DNA of 64,000 nucleotides from Paraspadella gotoi (Eukaryota; Chaetognatha), in contig CM119264.1 of NCBI GenBank assembly GCA_051294375.1, positions 8,257,523-8,321,522 of the forward strand. Reading direction: 5' to 3'. Positions 9,427-28,270 of this stretch are shown piece by piece. Numbering within the stretch: the stretch's first letter is position 1; each line of letters opens with the position of its first letter. Below the pieces are notes generated by a model. It had not been told where the DNA came from. It searched no databases and worked only from the letters and a program-made list of their open reading frames with translations. A program made the position numbers and the translations under genes.

Positions 9427-11055
9427 AGACGCCCTGGGTCTGTCGGAAGTCATTGGGGCCTGGACCGCCTGGTGGGCGCCAGTTTAAAAAAAAGGACGTG
9501 ATAATTCTTTGTCTAGTCTAGATCACATTTCAATATAGCTATTTCTAACGGAATAATTTAAAAATAAAAAGCAAAACAATATGTTTTTCTTTTATTCTTG
9601 AAAATGAAAACGATTACAATGAGTAATGAAGATAAAAAAGCAGTACCGCGAAAAGCTTGTTTAAAATGTAAAATATTAGCTGCAGAATACTGAGAAAATT
9701 TCAAAATAACAAATGAGTGTAAAATAAAAAGTCAATACGCAGGCATAAATATTTAAAAGCTTTTAATTTAAGTTTTTTTTTGTTGTTTTTTTTTTCAATT
9801 TGACTTTCAAAAAAAATTTAGGACTATTTTTAGCCAATGAAAGGATGAAGTTGAATCGAGTTAGATCCGTCAAAATAAATTGAAAATTCCTTTATTAATG
9901 ATTATTCTGTTAATTTTTTTCTATTCGGGTTGTGACAGTAGTAATCTCTGGTTAATATGATTTTTGTTAGTATTCAAAATCTTGGTTTGAATTCCAAATA
10001 ATTAAACAAATTATTTTCTTCAAACACATGCGAAAATTAAATTAAATAGTTATTAATAGTTAATAATGGTTATATAGATTATAGTAAATTCGTAAAGCTT
10101 TTCCAAAAAACTTTAAAGGATGTGATAAAAACCAGATCAAAGGTAAAAATTCTAATAACTATATAATACATTTATAAAAGAAAAATAGAAAATAAATGTA
10201 AGGATATTAACTATGATTAATACACAAATAGAATTAGTAAAAATGCAAGGATCTGCAGTTATTACCAAGATTGGACGGGTTAAGATTTTCTTGCTGTCAA
10301 ATCGGAAATAACTTCAGATCCTTCGCTTCGCAACATAACTTGGAATCACACGACATAACATGACACGTTCTTGGCGCAACAACACACTATGCGTCACAAC
10401 GTGTACTTGGATTTCGACGAAAAAGTACTGAGGCCTCAATTTTGAAAAGCGCGAGAAAAGTTTATATAGTAGCGACAAAAGCGTTTTTTAATTGGCATGT
10501 AAGGAACTGTTTTCGGCTTGTATGTATATTGTATAATGTAAAAAAAATCGTGTCAGCTTTAAACGTTCGAACTCAAGCGAGTATCTAGAACTATATGAAC
10601 ACAACAACTTTATGTTTAGGCACATTGTGAATGCGCAACTGTTTTGGCACAGCTGTTTATGCGCAGCCGTAATCGCGCAGCGCGGGTGGGTTCAACAATT
10701 TTTTGTTAAATATCTAAATTAAAGAAAAAATGCCGAGCTTTCTATTAAAGCTTTTCGGCTAAACGCCTCTACAACATTCATGATCAACTAGTACAATACT
10801 CTATAACAAATCTACGCCATTTCATACTAAAATACAGGGTGCGCAACATGACGTCAAGTTCTACTTTATTATGTTTTTGTTTTTTGATCGCGACATTGAA
10901 AAAAAAGAGCAAAACGGAACAGGATCAAGAAAACGGGCGGAACAAGAAACAATCAAAGGGAAAAAACCAATCATTCCATTTCTTTTATCCATTTTTATTC
11001 ATTTTTATTTTTTTAAAAAACCCGTGTGAACCGAACTCTCGGGAAAGAATCTTCT
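9427..11055. other. AT-rich intergenic DNA, nothing recognised
   Basis: A plus-strand frame from about 10,848 begins with a hydrophobic, signal-like segment but runs into Lys/Asn/Phe low complexity without splice or homology support. A GC-richer patch at 10,620-10,690 carries several GCGCA motifs and no clear repeat. Confidence 0.5.
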
Positions 11056-11259
11056 TCAACGCCGAAATTTATTTTTGGAGGGGGGCGGGGCGGGCGCGGA
11101 TGGGAGGTGAGGCACTGAGGAGACAGAGTTATCGTCCATTTGGAATGCCACAGCTCTTTGAATAACAAGTTCGAATTGACAGATTGAACCATCCAGCGAA
11201 AGACTCTTCAATTCGTCTATCATTGTCCAAAAAAAGAGAGGTAAAAAGGATCGACCCAC
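11056..11259 (-). CDS. Weak candidate: small acidic protein or last exon
   Basis: A minus-strand frame from an ATG at 11,223 (or 11,259) encodes MIDELKSLSLDGSICQFELV followed by a Ser/Pro-rich tail. AATAAA occurs close to its end. Composition is protein-like, but there is no family match and no partner exon. Confidence 0.22.
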   Translation of the reverse strand: MGRSFLPLFFWTMIDELKSLSLDGSICQFELVIQRAVAFQMDDNSVSSVPHLPSAPAPPPSKNKFRR

Positions 11260-12547
11260 AAATCATTTAGATTTTTTTTTTTTGTTCAATTGTGAAAGAA
11301 ATAGAAGTAAAAAGGCAAGTGAAAGCGAGTGAAATACTGAGGGTAAAAAAAAAAAATTCAATTACATTGTACGACGACCAGAGCGACGACGACGACCAGA
11401 GCGACGACGACGGTTAAACGAGAAAAAAAAATGCATTGAGCGAACGAAAAAAGCTAACACGTCGAAAATAAAATGTGCGGGAGACAATATGGAAAACAGT
11501 CAGCACACTTACTCACACACTCAAACAGGGCGGACGAATTCTAAAATTAATTTTGAAATTAAAGCTCACAGGAGGGCCCGTGGGAAAGTGCAAAGACCAT
11601 TTTCCTAATTTGTCTCCTTGTAAATTCGTCAAAAGTGAGATTGAATAAGAAAATCAAATACAATTTTTGCGAATGCAAACTTCGACGAATGGCGGCAACT
11701 TTACCGCTTACATCTTTTTGTTACAATGAGCTTGGAAATTGTAAGAACAAAAAGGAAAAAATAAGTTAAGGAGCTGACGCGCGCTGTTGTCGTCGACTAG
11801 TCCTTCGAGAACTTCAATCGAGAAATTGTAAAAAAACTGATTGATATTTAATTCAAGTTGAAAATAAAGATTATAAAAGTTTCATTTAGCAAAAACGTGA
11901 TTGAAGAACTTCGAATGACCTTTTCGTGACCCGAGTAGAGATGTCTCAATTGCGCGTTTTTAANNNNNNNNNNAATGCAAAAAAGGCTATTAGTCCGATC
12001 GTCAGTCGTTTCTTCGCAAATTTGGGAAACCAAATAAAACTAAAAAAATAATGTGAAATATGAGCGAGCTGTGGTAAGAACTAAAAATACGAGGTTTGAA
12101 GAAATAATTATCCATTTGAAGTCGGCGTGAATTGTGATAAATAAACCGTCAAAATAAAAAAAAAAAATGATAGAAAAAACTTGCTGCTTGTAAGAGAATA
12201 TTAAAATTAAAAAAAGAATAACAGAACAATCATTAAGCAGGAAAATTCAATAACGAATTTAGAGAAATGCGTAAAACTTAGGGTTTGAAGTAAGCTTAAC
12301 ATTTTCATTTGAACTTGATAATATTGAATCTTGATGTTGCGAATTAGATTTTAAACATGTGCGAACTTTTTCGAACTTTTATTTCTTTATTTTACTTTTC
12401 ATTGGGGAAATAAGAATTTATTTAAGAATACAAACCTCGTTTTTTTTTTCAAAACTTTTTTAAGTTAATTTTTTTATTCTTTAATCTTATTTACTTTTAA
12501 TTTTTCGATTTCCCCGCCCCCCCTTTTTATTCCTTTAACCTCCCCCT
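11260..12547. other. Intergenic DNA downstream of IQCA1, with a 10-base gap
   Basis: N at 11,964-11,973. A degenerate CGACGACGAC repeat lies at 11,375-11,415. There are no supported genes. On the minus strand this is the 3' flank of IQCA1; several AATAAA-like hexamers exist but none is clearly the poly(A) signal. Confidence 0.5.
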
Positions 12548-20491
<7,944 letters not shown>

Positions 20492-21105
20492 CTTTTTCGT
20501 TTTATGGTGAAAAGTTGACGGTAAATAGTAATCGCGGATCCAAATCACAGGAAAAGCTTGGCAGCGAAATGATGAGGCGGAAAATTAATGCATTAGTAGT
20601 TCGAGTGAATTTCTTTTTGTTCGGGTGATTTTTCTTTGAGTTTTGGTGACTTTTTGTTCCGATTAATTTCTTTTCCTTCCATCCGTGTTTCGTCCTTTTG
20701 CAGTTTACCTAAACCTTCCCTTCGAGTTGACTTTTTGGTTCTGTTTACCTTCGTTACTATGGCAGGTACTCGGCGTTGTCAAGAACGAGGTAAGAAAAAA
20801 AATCTTTTGTTTTCAATTTCGACCGACATGAAAGATAAGCTTCTCAAGTTCTCCGTTAGAAGGAGAGCAAAAAATAAATGAACAGCCGTGAGGCACAAAT
20901 AAAAAGTTTCACTGAAACCATCAGTTAACCTGTTTTTAAACTTTATGAGTGCGATTGAGCACATGAGGAAGAGAGTGAAAAAACAGGGATCGAAGAAGGT
21001 CTTGTCTCTTCTGTTTTGACGTCGCAAGATTTAACAAATGCGCACAAACATCGGTTATAAGATCGATGCTCCACTAGCTTAAAAACTCATATAGCGTCTG
21101 TGAAA
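20492..21105. promoter_or_regulatory. Divergent intergenic region between IQCA1 and a small membrane-protein gene
   Basis: IQCA1 starts leftward at 20,491 and the two-exon gene starts rightward at 21,106, so both promoters must lie in these 614 bp unless 5' exons are hidden. No TATA box stands out. A short plus-strand exon-like piece at 20,759-20,789 (ATG to GAACGAG|GTAAG) could be a leader exon, but no matching acceptor in phase was found. Confidence 0.4.
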
Positions 21106-21529
21106 ATGTTTAGAATTAACATCCTTGCGTCGAGTTACAATCGATGTGCGACCATCTGCAAAGTGTTATTGCTCCTTGGATTTTTGTTTATATACAAAAA
21201 ACGGATAGGTGAGCAGTGAGCAGTGAACGACGAACAACAGGTTTCTTTTTCTGATTTTTTAAAAATTGAATGCCATTTAATTTAATGACTTGGAGGTTGC
21301 AAGAGATCGGTACATTGCATAGTAATAAAGACCCAACGCAAGATCATAAATTTATATATACTCCTATATAATTTACATTCGATTTGTATCCTTTTCTTCA
21401 ACTAACTTAACAGATGATCATCACTCGCTCAACCAACAGAATCTTGAAGAGTTGAGTCGGACTGGAGAATCGAGTGTCGAAAAGCGCGAGTTCCAATTTC
21501 TCTCCGGAATTATGAAGGCGAGTTCGTGA
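21106..21529 (+). CDS. Two-exon gene for a small single-pass membrane protein of unknown function
   Basis: Exon 1 is 21,106-21,208 (ATG to GGATAG|GTGAGC, phase 1) and exon 2 is 21,414-21,529 (AACAG|ATGATC, ending TGA). The junction is exactly in frame and gives about 72 residues. The N-terminus is short and basic, then comes a hydrophobic helix (CATICKVLLLLGFLFIY) closed by KKR. The rest is a hydrophilic, Gln/Glu/Ser-rich tail with one Glu-Lys-Arg dibasic site. A signal-anchored membrane protein is the simplest reading; a secreted peptide precursor is possible. I know no family. The lower-quality duplicate at 32,772-33,205 preserves the same structure with an indel. Confidence 0.5.
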
Positions 21530-21591
21530 ACTCAATTTGATGACAAACGAATGACATACCAGTTATATATGACAATTTATTATATGTACAA

Positions 21592-21985
21592 TAAGGCGTA
21601 GTGAAAGTTGCATATCAAAAATCGAATAGTTGATCATGAGCTATAGAACATTGATATATAAAAAAAATTGTTTTTAATTTCTCAGTTTTCGCATTCGCCC
21701 TTATTTATACATAGTACTCACTATAGAAAATGTCAAAATTTTGAAAAAGGTTTTTCTTAGATTTGAATTCCTCATAAAAAGTTGATAAAAGAAAATTCTT
21801 TCATTAAGTTAGGTAAAACTTAAAGTTAATTATTATAACAGCTTTTTAGGATTTTGACCCACTTAATGAAATAAATTTCTAAAAAGAGTTATGTTTCCTT
21901 TTATCAACTTTTCTTAAGGACTTCGAATCTGCTTTCAAAAATAAGAAAAAAAAACACTTTAAAATTTTGACATTTTCTATGAGCT
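21592..21985. mobile_element. Truncated hAT-type MITE, same family as 8,329-8,935
   Basis: It starts TAAGGCGTAGTGAAAGTT and follows the first element's order: TGATAAAAGAAAA, a TTCATTAAG inverted pair, GACCCACTTAATGAA, then GACATTTTCTATGAG. The right terminal repeat is missing. It lies immediately upstream of the first ASB exon seen. Confidence 0.75.
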
Positions 21986-22068
21986 TTGCGAAAATTAACA
22001 ATTGACAATTCTACTTGAGTTTAACATTTTTTAACATTTTTGCTACCTCTCGCCTTCAATTTCTAAAG

Positions 22069-25000
22069 GCGATTCTCACGATCGTCGCCACGAAAATTTG
22101 CCTGAAAATCGTTTTGGCGGCTTTTTGCTCCATCTACGTCGTCGGCGGAAACAAAAGGGAAGCGAAGAGAATTTCTCAAGAAATCTACGGAATGGATCCG
22201 GAAGGAGACTGGATGGGTGAGGACTGAGGACTGAGGACTGAGAACTGGGGAGGATTGAAATGATGTGAGTCAGCCGGGGATAATTTGTAACAAGATAATT
22301 GTTATCAGGACGAACAAAGATGCACTGCGCTGCGGCTGTGGGAGACGTGAAAGCTTTGGAGAAGATGCTGAAAGATGGTAAGTTTTTGTTCTGCTCATAA
22401 AATATATGGATGGATGTAATTGGATCTCTAGAGAAATGATTGCTATATTGTAACTTCAACAGATTGACGGAGAGTTGTGAATATAGTATATATTATAAGG
22501 ATAAGCTTTTACTCAACGTGCAAAAGTTGCTGCCTAAATCGCGTGTCTCGCTGAAACTTTAAATGATATCTATTTGAATTACTAATTACGAAGGATCCGT
22601 AGTTTGAAAGACATGTTATTTATTAAAGGAGTCATGTGCAATGGCTAAAAATAATAAACTTGTTACCCTCAAGGTTCTCCGGTAAATTGTTTTGCCTGGG
22701 ACCGGACGACTCCTTTGCACGAAGCCGCGTACGTTGGCCACATGGATTGCGTCCGTTTGCTCGTTCAGGTTTATATTCATATTTTCATTTCTGATTTTCT
22801 AAACGATAGCGAAAATGCTTAACTGTACTAAAATCTGGTCATAATTATTTCATTAGTTTATAAGATCATGGACGATTATATTCATTTCAAAATAACATTT
22901 ATGAAAATGCATGTACAGTAACAGAAACAAGGTTAACGTTTAAATCATTAAAACAGGAAAAAAAAAACGGGTTATACTCGTAACAAAAAATGAGAATGAC
23001 GATTTAAAATAAACAGAAATAAAAAGTTTCGTTGACATAATTTTTTTATATGCTATTGAAAGCATAAATCTAAATAAAACAAAATAAAACTTTGTCAGAC
23101 ACCTTTTCCATAATCTGTCATCAGAAATTTTTGTTAAGATTTGATTATAGCTTACTTAAAAATATGCATGCGAGATAAATTCATAAGATTAAAGTTTGAT
23201 GCGAATTATAATTTTTTGTCCTCTAATTTTACTAATTTCTATCGATATTGATTATTTTGTGTACATCCACATTTGCTTCATCACTTTATACTGAATTTCA
23301 CTCTAGTTATTCAAAAATATTTTTTATAAAAATACGACTTCCATTCGGCCGTGTTTGAAAAACAAGATATTCTTTTGTTTATTTTATGTGTCTTCTACTT
23401 TTTATTATTGTATTCGTTAAATTGACTAACATTTACAGATTACATGTATAAATTACATTTAACGACTTGTCATTGCGTCTCATATAACCTCGAAATTGTT
23501 TTACAGTTTGGCGCGACAATAAACTCTAGTGGAATCGAGGGTGAAACTCCTCTCAGCCTTTCCGCTTCGCAAGGTTTTAACGTATTTCTATTTTCTAACC
23601 TAAAAGATTCTTAATCATTAATCAATTAATGTTTACCCATAGGTCACACTCAAATTTTAAATTACCTCCTTAATAAGGGTGCGAAAGTAAACCCAGCTGA
23701 AGAAGTCGCAGAAAGGTATATGGTAAAAATTTAATAACTTATAAATAATTATTAATTATATATCTTTTTTTAAGGTACAAACTGGAACGAATTAAATCCC
23801 CTTTACATGAAGCCGTTATTGGTGATCATACAGAATCAGTCAAAAAAATTCTTGAGGTTAGACGTCAAATAATAATAAGTAATTTATGAGAATTTTACTT
23901 TTACTAAGCAAAGATAAGGGAGATTAAATTATGCCATTTTTAATTTTTCTAACTAGCTGATTAGCACCCAAAAAATAATGTACACGGCATATTCAAATCT
24001 TAAATAAAATTAAAATTCATATTGCAAATTCACAATAGATTAAAAAAAGTTATCAATATGTTTATATTTTAGTATGGAGGTGATGCAAATTTTTTTGATT
24101 TGAGTATTGGACTTCCGCTTTCTGTAGCGGCCAACAAAGGGACAAAAGATATAGCCTTACTGCTATTACTTTATGGAGCCAAGGTGAGTGTGTTTTGATA
24201 TAAATTATACGTATTCTACCAAAAAAATTATTAATCAATCAATCAATTATCAATCAATGTAGCCATTAATAATGCAATTCGTGAGATATTTGGTTGGCAT
24301 AGATGGGAAAGCATCAGAAACCTTAGAAAATTTTTTGGTTACCCTGTCATTTATAATATTTTCAAAATTAGTCATGAACGATTCATGAAATGTTTAATTT
24401 TGACTTTGTCTTATTTCTATGAAAATATAGAAATGATAACGATATCTTGATATGAAATAAAATTCTCATAAATTGAAAACATATTTTAAAAACATTCTTA
24501 CTGTTTTTTGTTATCGTTTGTAGAACTTATACGTTAAAATATTGTATGAAAAACTTTTCTTCCATTTTGTTTCGTATTTGCATATGAGTTGATTTGTTAT
24601 AAAATTTAATTCAATTATAAAAATTATCAAAAAATCTTTTAGGCTTCAGCTTCGTCTCCGAGTTTTAAGTATCTGTCAGAACCAGACGAATGCAAAAATA
24701 TGACTGCCCTACATTTTGCAGCTAAACAGAGGCACCCAGGTAATTTAATAATAATAATAAGGGTATAATTTTATCGTTGTCATGAAAGTAGGAAATCAGT
24801 TTTACTCCGCGATTATTGATTATTTTATATATAATATATAATATATAATCAAAGTTTTTGAATTGTGCAACGAATTTTAATTTTTATTTTTTGCACAATT
24901 CAAAAACTTTTATTTTCTCTTAACTCGTAAACAACGAAAAAGAAAGGATTTTCATTTTTAAAATTTCTGTCCAGCGCCTCAGTTTCTCATTGATTGAAAT

Positions 25001-25604
25001 TATCCTCTTAAGAATTGAATGTAAATTATCTCTCGGTTTCGTCGCTTTTGAGAGTTGAAAAAAAAAAACAACGAGAGTTTTGATTGTTTTGGAAAAATGG
25101 TTTTTTTTTTAAAAATAAAAATACGGACGTAAGACCATAATTTGTCGAGTTTAATCCATTCACGTTTAAATTTTCTTTAAAATGACCTAAATTGTACCCT
25201 TCAAATCAACTCCCATTGTAAAGGGTTTTTTTTTTTGTTTTTCATAATTTTGAATTTACTTTTAATTCTCAGAAATCGTCGAACTTCTCCTTGAATTTGG
25301 CGCAAACTTGTTGGTAAAAAACGGGAGTGGAAAATATCCAAAAGACCTTTGCTTCTTCGAAACAAGTGCCTCCTGGGAAAGAGGACCAGAAAGATTTTTG
25401 GAGCAAGGAAAAAATCTGCAAATTTTTAATTTTAAATCTAAACTATGTCATGATATTCTTTGCTTTTATGAAAGTCACCCACGTTGTTTAAAATCATTAT
25501 GTAGAATTACGCTTAGAGAAAATGTCGGTGCGAACTATATTTCGTTTCTAAATTTGTTAAAACCTCCACCAAGGTTGAAAAATTATTTAATGTTTGCCAG
25601 TTGA
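22069..25604 (+). CDS. ASB5: Ankyrin repeat and SOCS box protein, ASB5/ASB11 clade (first exon not found)
   Basis: A substrate-receptor subunit of a Cullin5-Elongin B/C ubiquitin ligase by family. Exons: 22,069-22,216; 22,309-22,377; 22,674-22,768; 23,507-23,573; 23,643-23,715; 23,775-23,856; 24,073-24,183; 24,643-24,739; 25,273-25,604. All junctions are in frame, giving 357 residues plus a missing start. The N-terminus has a hydrophobic segment and GGNKREAKRISQEIYG, closely resembling the vertebrate ASB5/ASB11 KGNRKEAARIA.E.YG. Ankyrin repeats follow (TTPLHEAAYVGHMDCVRLLV, SPLHEAVIGDHTESVKKIL, TALHFAAKQRHPEIVELLL). The C-terminus is a SOCS box (PRCLKSLCRITLRENVG, then PPPRLKNYL). It is co-orthologous to ASB5 and ASB11 rather than to either alone. 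The intact frame contrasts with the indel-ridden copy at 33,729-37,261. Confidence 0.88.
24851..24910. other. Perfect 20-bp hairpin in an ASB intron
   Basis: AAAGTTTTTGAATTGTGCAA at 24,851-24,870 is followed after 20 bases by its exact reverse complement at 24,891-24,910. It is preceded by an ATATAATATA repeat. It may be a fold-back repeat remnant or a small structured RNA. Confidence 0.7.
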
Positions 25605-25726
25605 ATACAAAATCATCAATTATGAATTATGGAACTAAACTAAAAGTTCTAAAAATGTAATAGAAGCATGAAAACTGTTTTATATTAAAAATAAATGGCT
25701 ATCATAAACAAGTTTGAGCAAACAAT

Positions 25727-26622
25727 GTCGGATCTGCCCACGATCATTATCGGTAATTAATTAATTAGTTAGTTAAAATTTCAGAGCTATTTCAAGATGA
25801 GAAGCCATATCTAAATTTTTAACTTACTATGATCACACACTTTTATAAAAATTCATTGTAAACTATAAAAGCGTAGTAGTTTTTATATTATTTAATTAAT
25901 TAATAATTAATTTTTTCAAGTTAATTATTTAATTAATTAATTAGATTCAAAAATTTTGTTTTGTTGATTAATTAATTGATTAATTAATTATTGATTAATT
26001 AATTGACTAATTGATTAATTAACTAATTAATTTTTTTATTAATTAATACATCTTGAATTTACATTTAAAATAAAAAGAACAAGAAGCATAATCAATTAGT
26101 GAAACAGGTTCTTTGTTTTTTCCATTTAAACTCATTTCCACTCAAACGATTCCATCAAAACTTGATTTCCAGTTTAATCACACACATTTCTACCCAAATA
26201 CAAAATTTCAAGTTGATCACCCCATCCACTCATGAGTAATTGGTGTTCAAATAGTGAAATATATTTTTTTGTTTTTTCCATTTAAACTCATTTCCACTCG
26301 GACGATTCCATCGAAACTTCATATCCAGCTCAATCACACACTTCCCTACCCACACACAAAATTTCATTCAAATCCATCCATCCAGTCACGAGTAATTTGT
26401 GTTTTTTGCTAAGGTGGGACGGACGGACGGATGGACGGACGGACGGATGGACGGACGGACAGACAGACAGATGGACAGACGGACATCGTTTTTTTTTGCA
26501 TAATTTATCATAATTCGATGTTCTGACATGATATAAGTGAATGCCCGACAAGATTGAGGGGGCGGACCGACGTACCGACAAAGTGAATTATAGAGTCAAG
26601 ATCTGCTGAAAGCAGATCCGAC
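25727..26622. mobile_element. Non-autonomous DNA element with 11-bp terminal inverted repeats
   Basis: GTCGGATCTGC at 25,727-25,737 is mirrored exactly by GCAGATCCGAC at 26,612-26,622. Inside are a TTAATTAA-rich block (25,890-26,045), two related CATTTAAACTCATTTCCACTC segments, and a GACG/GACA tetranucleotide array at 26,412-26,485. There is no coding capacity. No target duplication is visible, partly because another repeat abuts the right end. Confidence 0.5.
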
Positions 26623-26977
26623 TGGGCGCAATCCTACGTGGGTACAATCCTAATGGAACCAAAACATCCGTATAATATTAAACTGATAATTACAAACTTA
26701 AAATCTATTAGTTTTTTTTTCTTTTAAAATATTTTCATTCTTTTTCAAACGGATAAACCCTGTATCTTGCGAATGACGCCGATTAAATTCTCCATTTCAT
26801 CCTTTGACAGACTGATACCGTAAAGCATATATATAATAAGGTTATAATTATAATTATATATAATTATATATATATAATTATATATAATTATATATATATA
26901 TATATAATTATATATAATTATAATTATAACCTTATTATGGTTCCATTAGGATTGTACCCACGTAGGATTGCGCCCAG
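26622..26977. repeat. Perfect 40-bp inverted repeat enclosing an AT palindrome
   Basis: 26,622-26,661 (CTGGGCGCAATCCTACGTGG...) is exactly complementary to 26,938-26,977. Between them 26,839-26,937 is a nearly perfect ATATAATTATAT palindrome. It looks like a fold-back element or a cruciform-prone repeat. The duplicate at about 37,965 lacks most of it. Confidence 0.8.
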
Positions 26978-27207
26978 AAAATTGCGCCCACAGCATTGCG
27001 CACACTTATAATTACACCCGCAGGATTGTGCCCATGTGGGCGCAATTCTACGTGGGCGGAATCCTACAGGGCGGAATCCCATGTGGGCGCAATCTTCCGT
27101 GGGCGGAATACTATGGGTGCAATTGTATGTGGGCGCAATGCTACGTGGGTGCAATCCTAGGGGCGCAATTTTACGGGGCCCAATAATACGTGGGCACAAT
27201 CCTGCTA
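26976..27207. repeat. Degenerate minisatellite, unit about 16-17 bp (TACGTGGGCGCAATCC)
   Basis: About 14 degenerate copies, first in one orientation and then the other, share the unit of the 40-bp inverted repeat next to it. Both strands read as Gly/Arg/Asn- or Pro/Ile-rich repeats; these are artefacts of the array. Confidence 0.85.
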
Positions 27208-27591
27208 CCACCATATAATTAATATGAATCATCACCCCAACTTGAGAAAAATGCTTTTCGCTTTTTTTTTGTATTCAAATTATGAACTATGACATCCTTT
27301 TAGGCTCTTCTCTTTCAATAATATCTCAATATCTTGAATAATATATGTGTATGTAAATATCAAAGAATAAAGAATTGTAAGTGTATTTATAGTAAGAGTT
27401 TTTTTAATAATTTTGTGAGATTAGATAATTACAATTTTTCATTTTTATTTTACTAGCTGTCATAAAATTGAGGTGTTGACACCTCTCTGTCGAGGGAGTC
27501 TCAAGGAATTGGCGTCTCGCCTGAGTTTTAGTTTTGTACGTGTTTAAAAAATGATTTTGGTTTGCTCTCACATAATTTTATATTTTTACAG

Positions 27592-27799
27592 ATACGAAGA
27601 AGACATTGTCCCCATGGGCTTGACTTCCCCTGCTTTCGCTCAGGCGAGGATGAGAGAGTTGCTGGGGCCCTCATTCGCCAAACTTCCTTGGGAATCGAGG
27701 GTTCTGGCCACTCCTCACCAAAGGAGGCCTTCGTCGGAGGCGGTAACGCCAATGACAATTGGGAAGACTAGTGTTCCGATAACGGTTATTAACGGTTAA
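27592..27799 (+). CDS. Orphan 3' exon candidate of unknown gene
   Basis: A good acceptor (TTATATTTTTACAG) ends at 27,591. The frame with protein-like codon use starts YEEDIVPMGLTSPAFAQARM, is open for 68 codons and stops at 27,799. A second frame is also open and reads PKEAFVGGGNAND, the same peptide encoded at 50,245-50,287, which leaves the true frame undecided. No upstream exons were found between the ASB stop and here. The copy at 38,63x has indels. Confidence 0.35.
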
Positions 27800-27909
27800 T
27801 TATAATTTTAACTTAACCGTTAATGTATTTATTTTAACAGTTAAATTCGGTTAATTTTCAAATACGATTTTTGATATTATTTGTTAGGAAATCTTTGATT
27901 TTTTGAAAG

Positions 27910-28205
27910 AAAAGTATTTTTTTTTCCTGTCCTCTCTTATTCTCCTCTCCCTTTCTCACCATATTTTCCCCTTCTCTCTCTTCTCCATTTTTTCAATGTT
28001 TTTTTCCCTTTTTTTTATTATCATCCCCAATCTTTTTTCTATCCTAATCTCTCTTATTCTTTCTTCCCCTAACTTTATACCCTTCTGTTCCTTTCTTTTT
28101 CTTTCTCTCTTTTCCCCTCCTTCTTTCCCCCTTTCTTTTCTCTTCTTTTTTCTGCCCTTCCAGTATTTTTTTTTACTTTCTCCCAATTTTTTTTAGTTTT
28201 TCCTT
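27910..28205. repeat. Pyrimidine-rich tract
   Basis: Nearly 300 bp of T/C-rich sequence with few purines. Phe/Leu/Ser frames are compositional. Confidence 0.8.
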
Positions 28206-28270
28206 TCAACTAATTTTATGCATTTACATCTTAGAAAAAAAGTTTGAATTAATTGACAATAACGATTTAT

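Noticed and set aside
26968-27235. Gly/Asn/Arg pentapeptide-like repeat protein
   Set aside because: It is a GC-rich minisatellite read as protein; open on both strands, no start or splice context.
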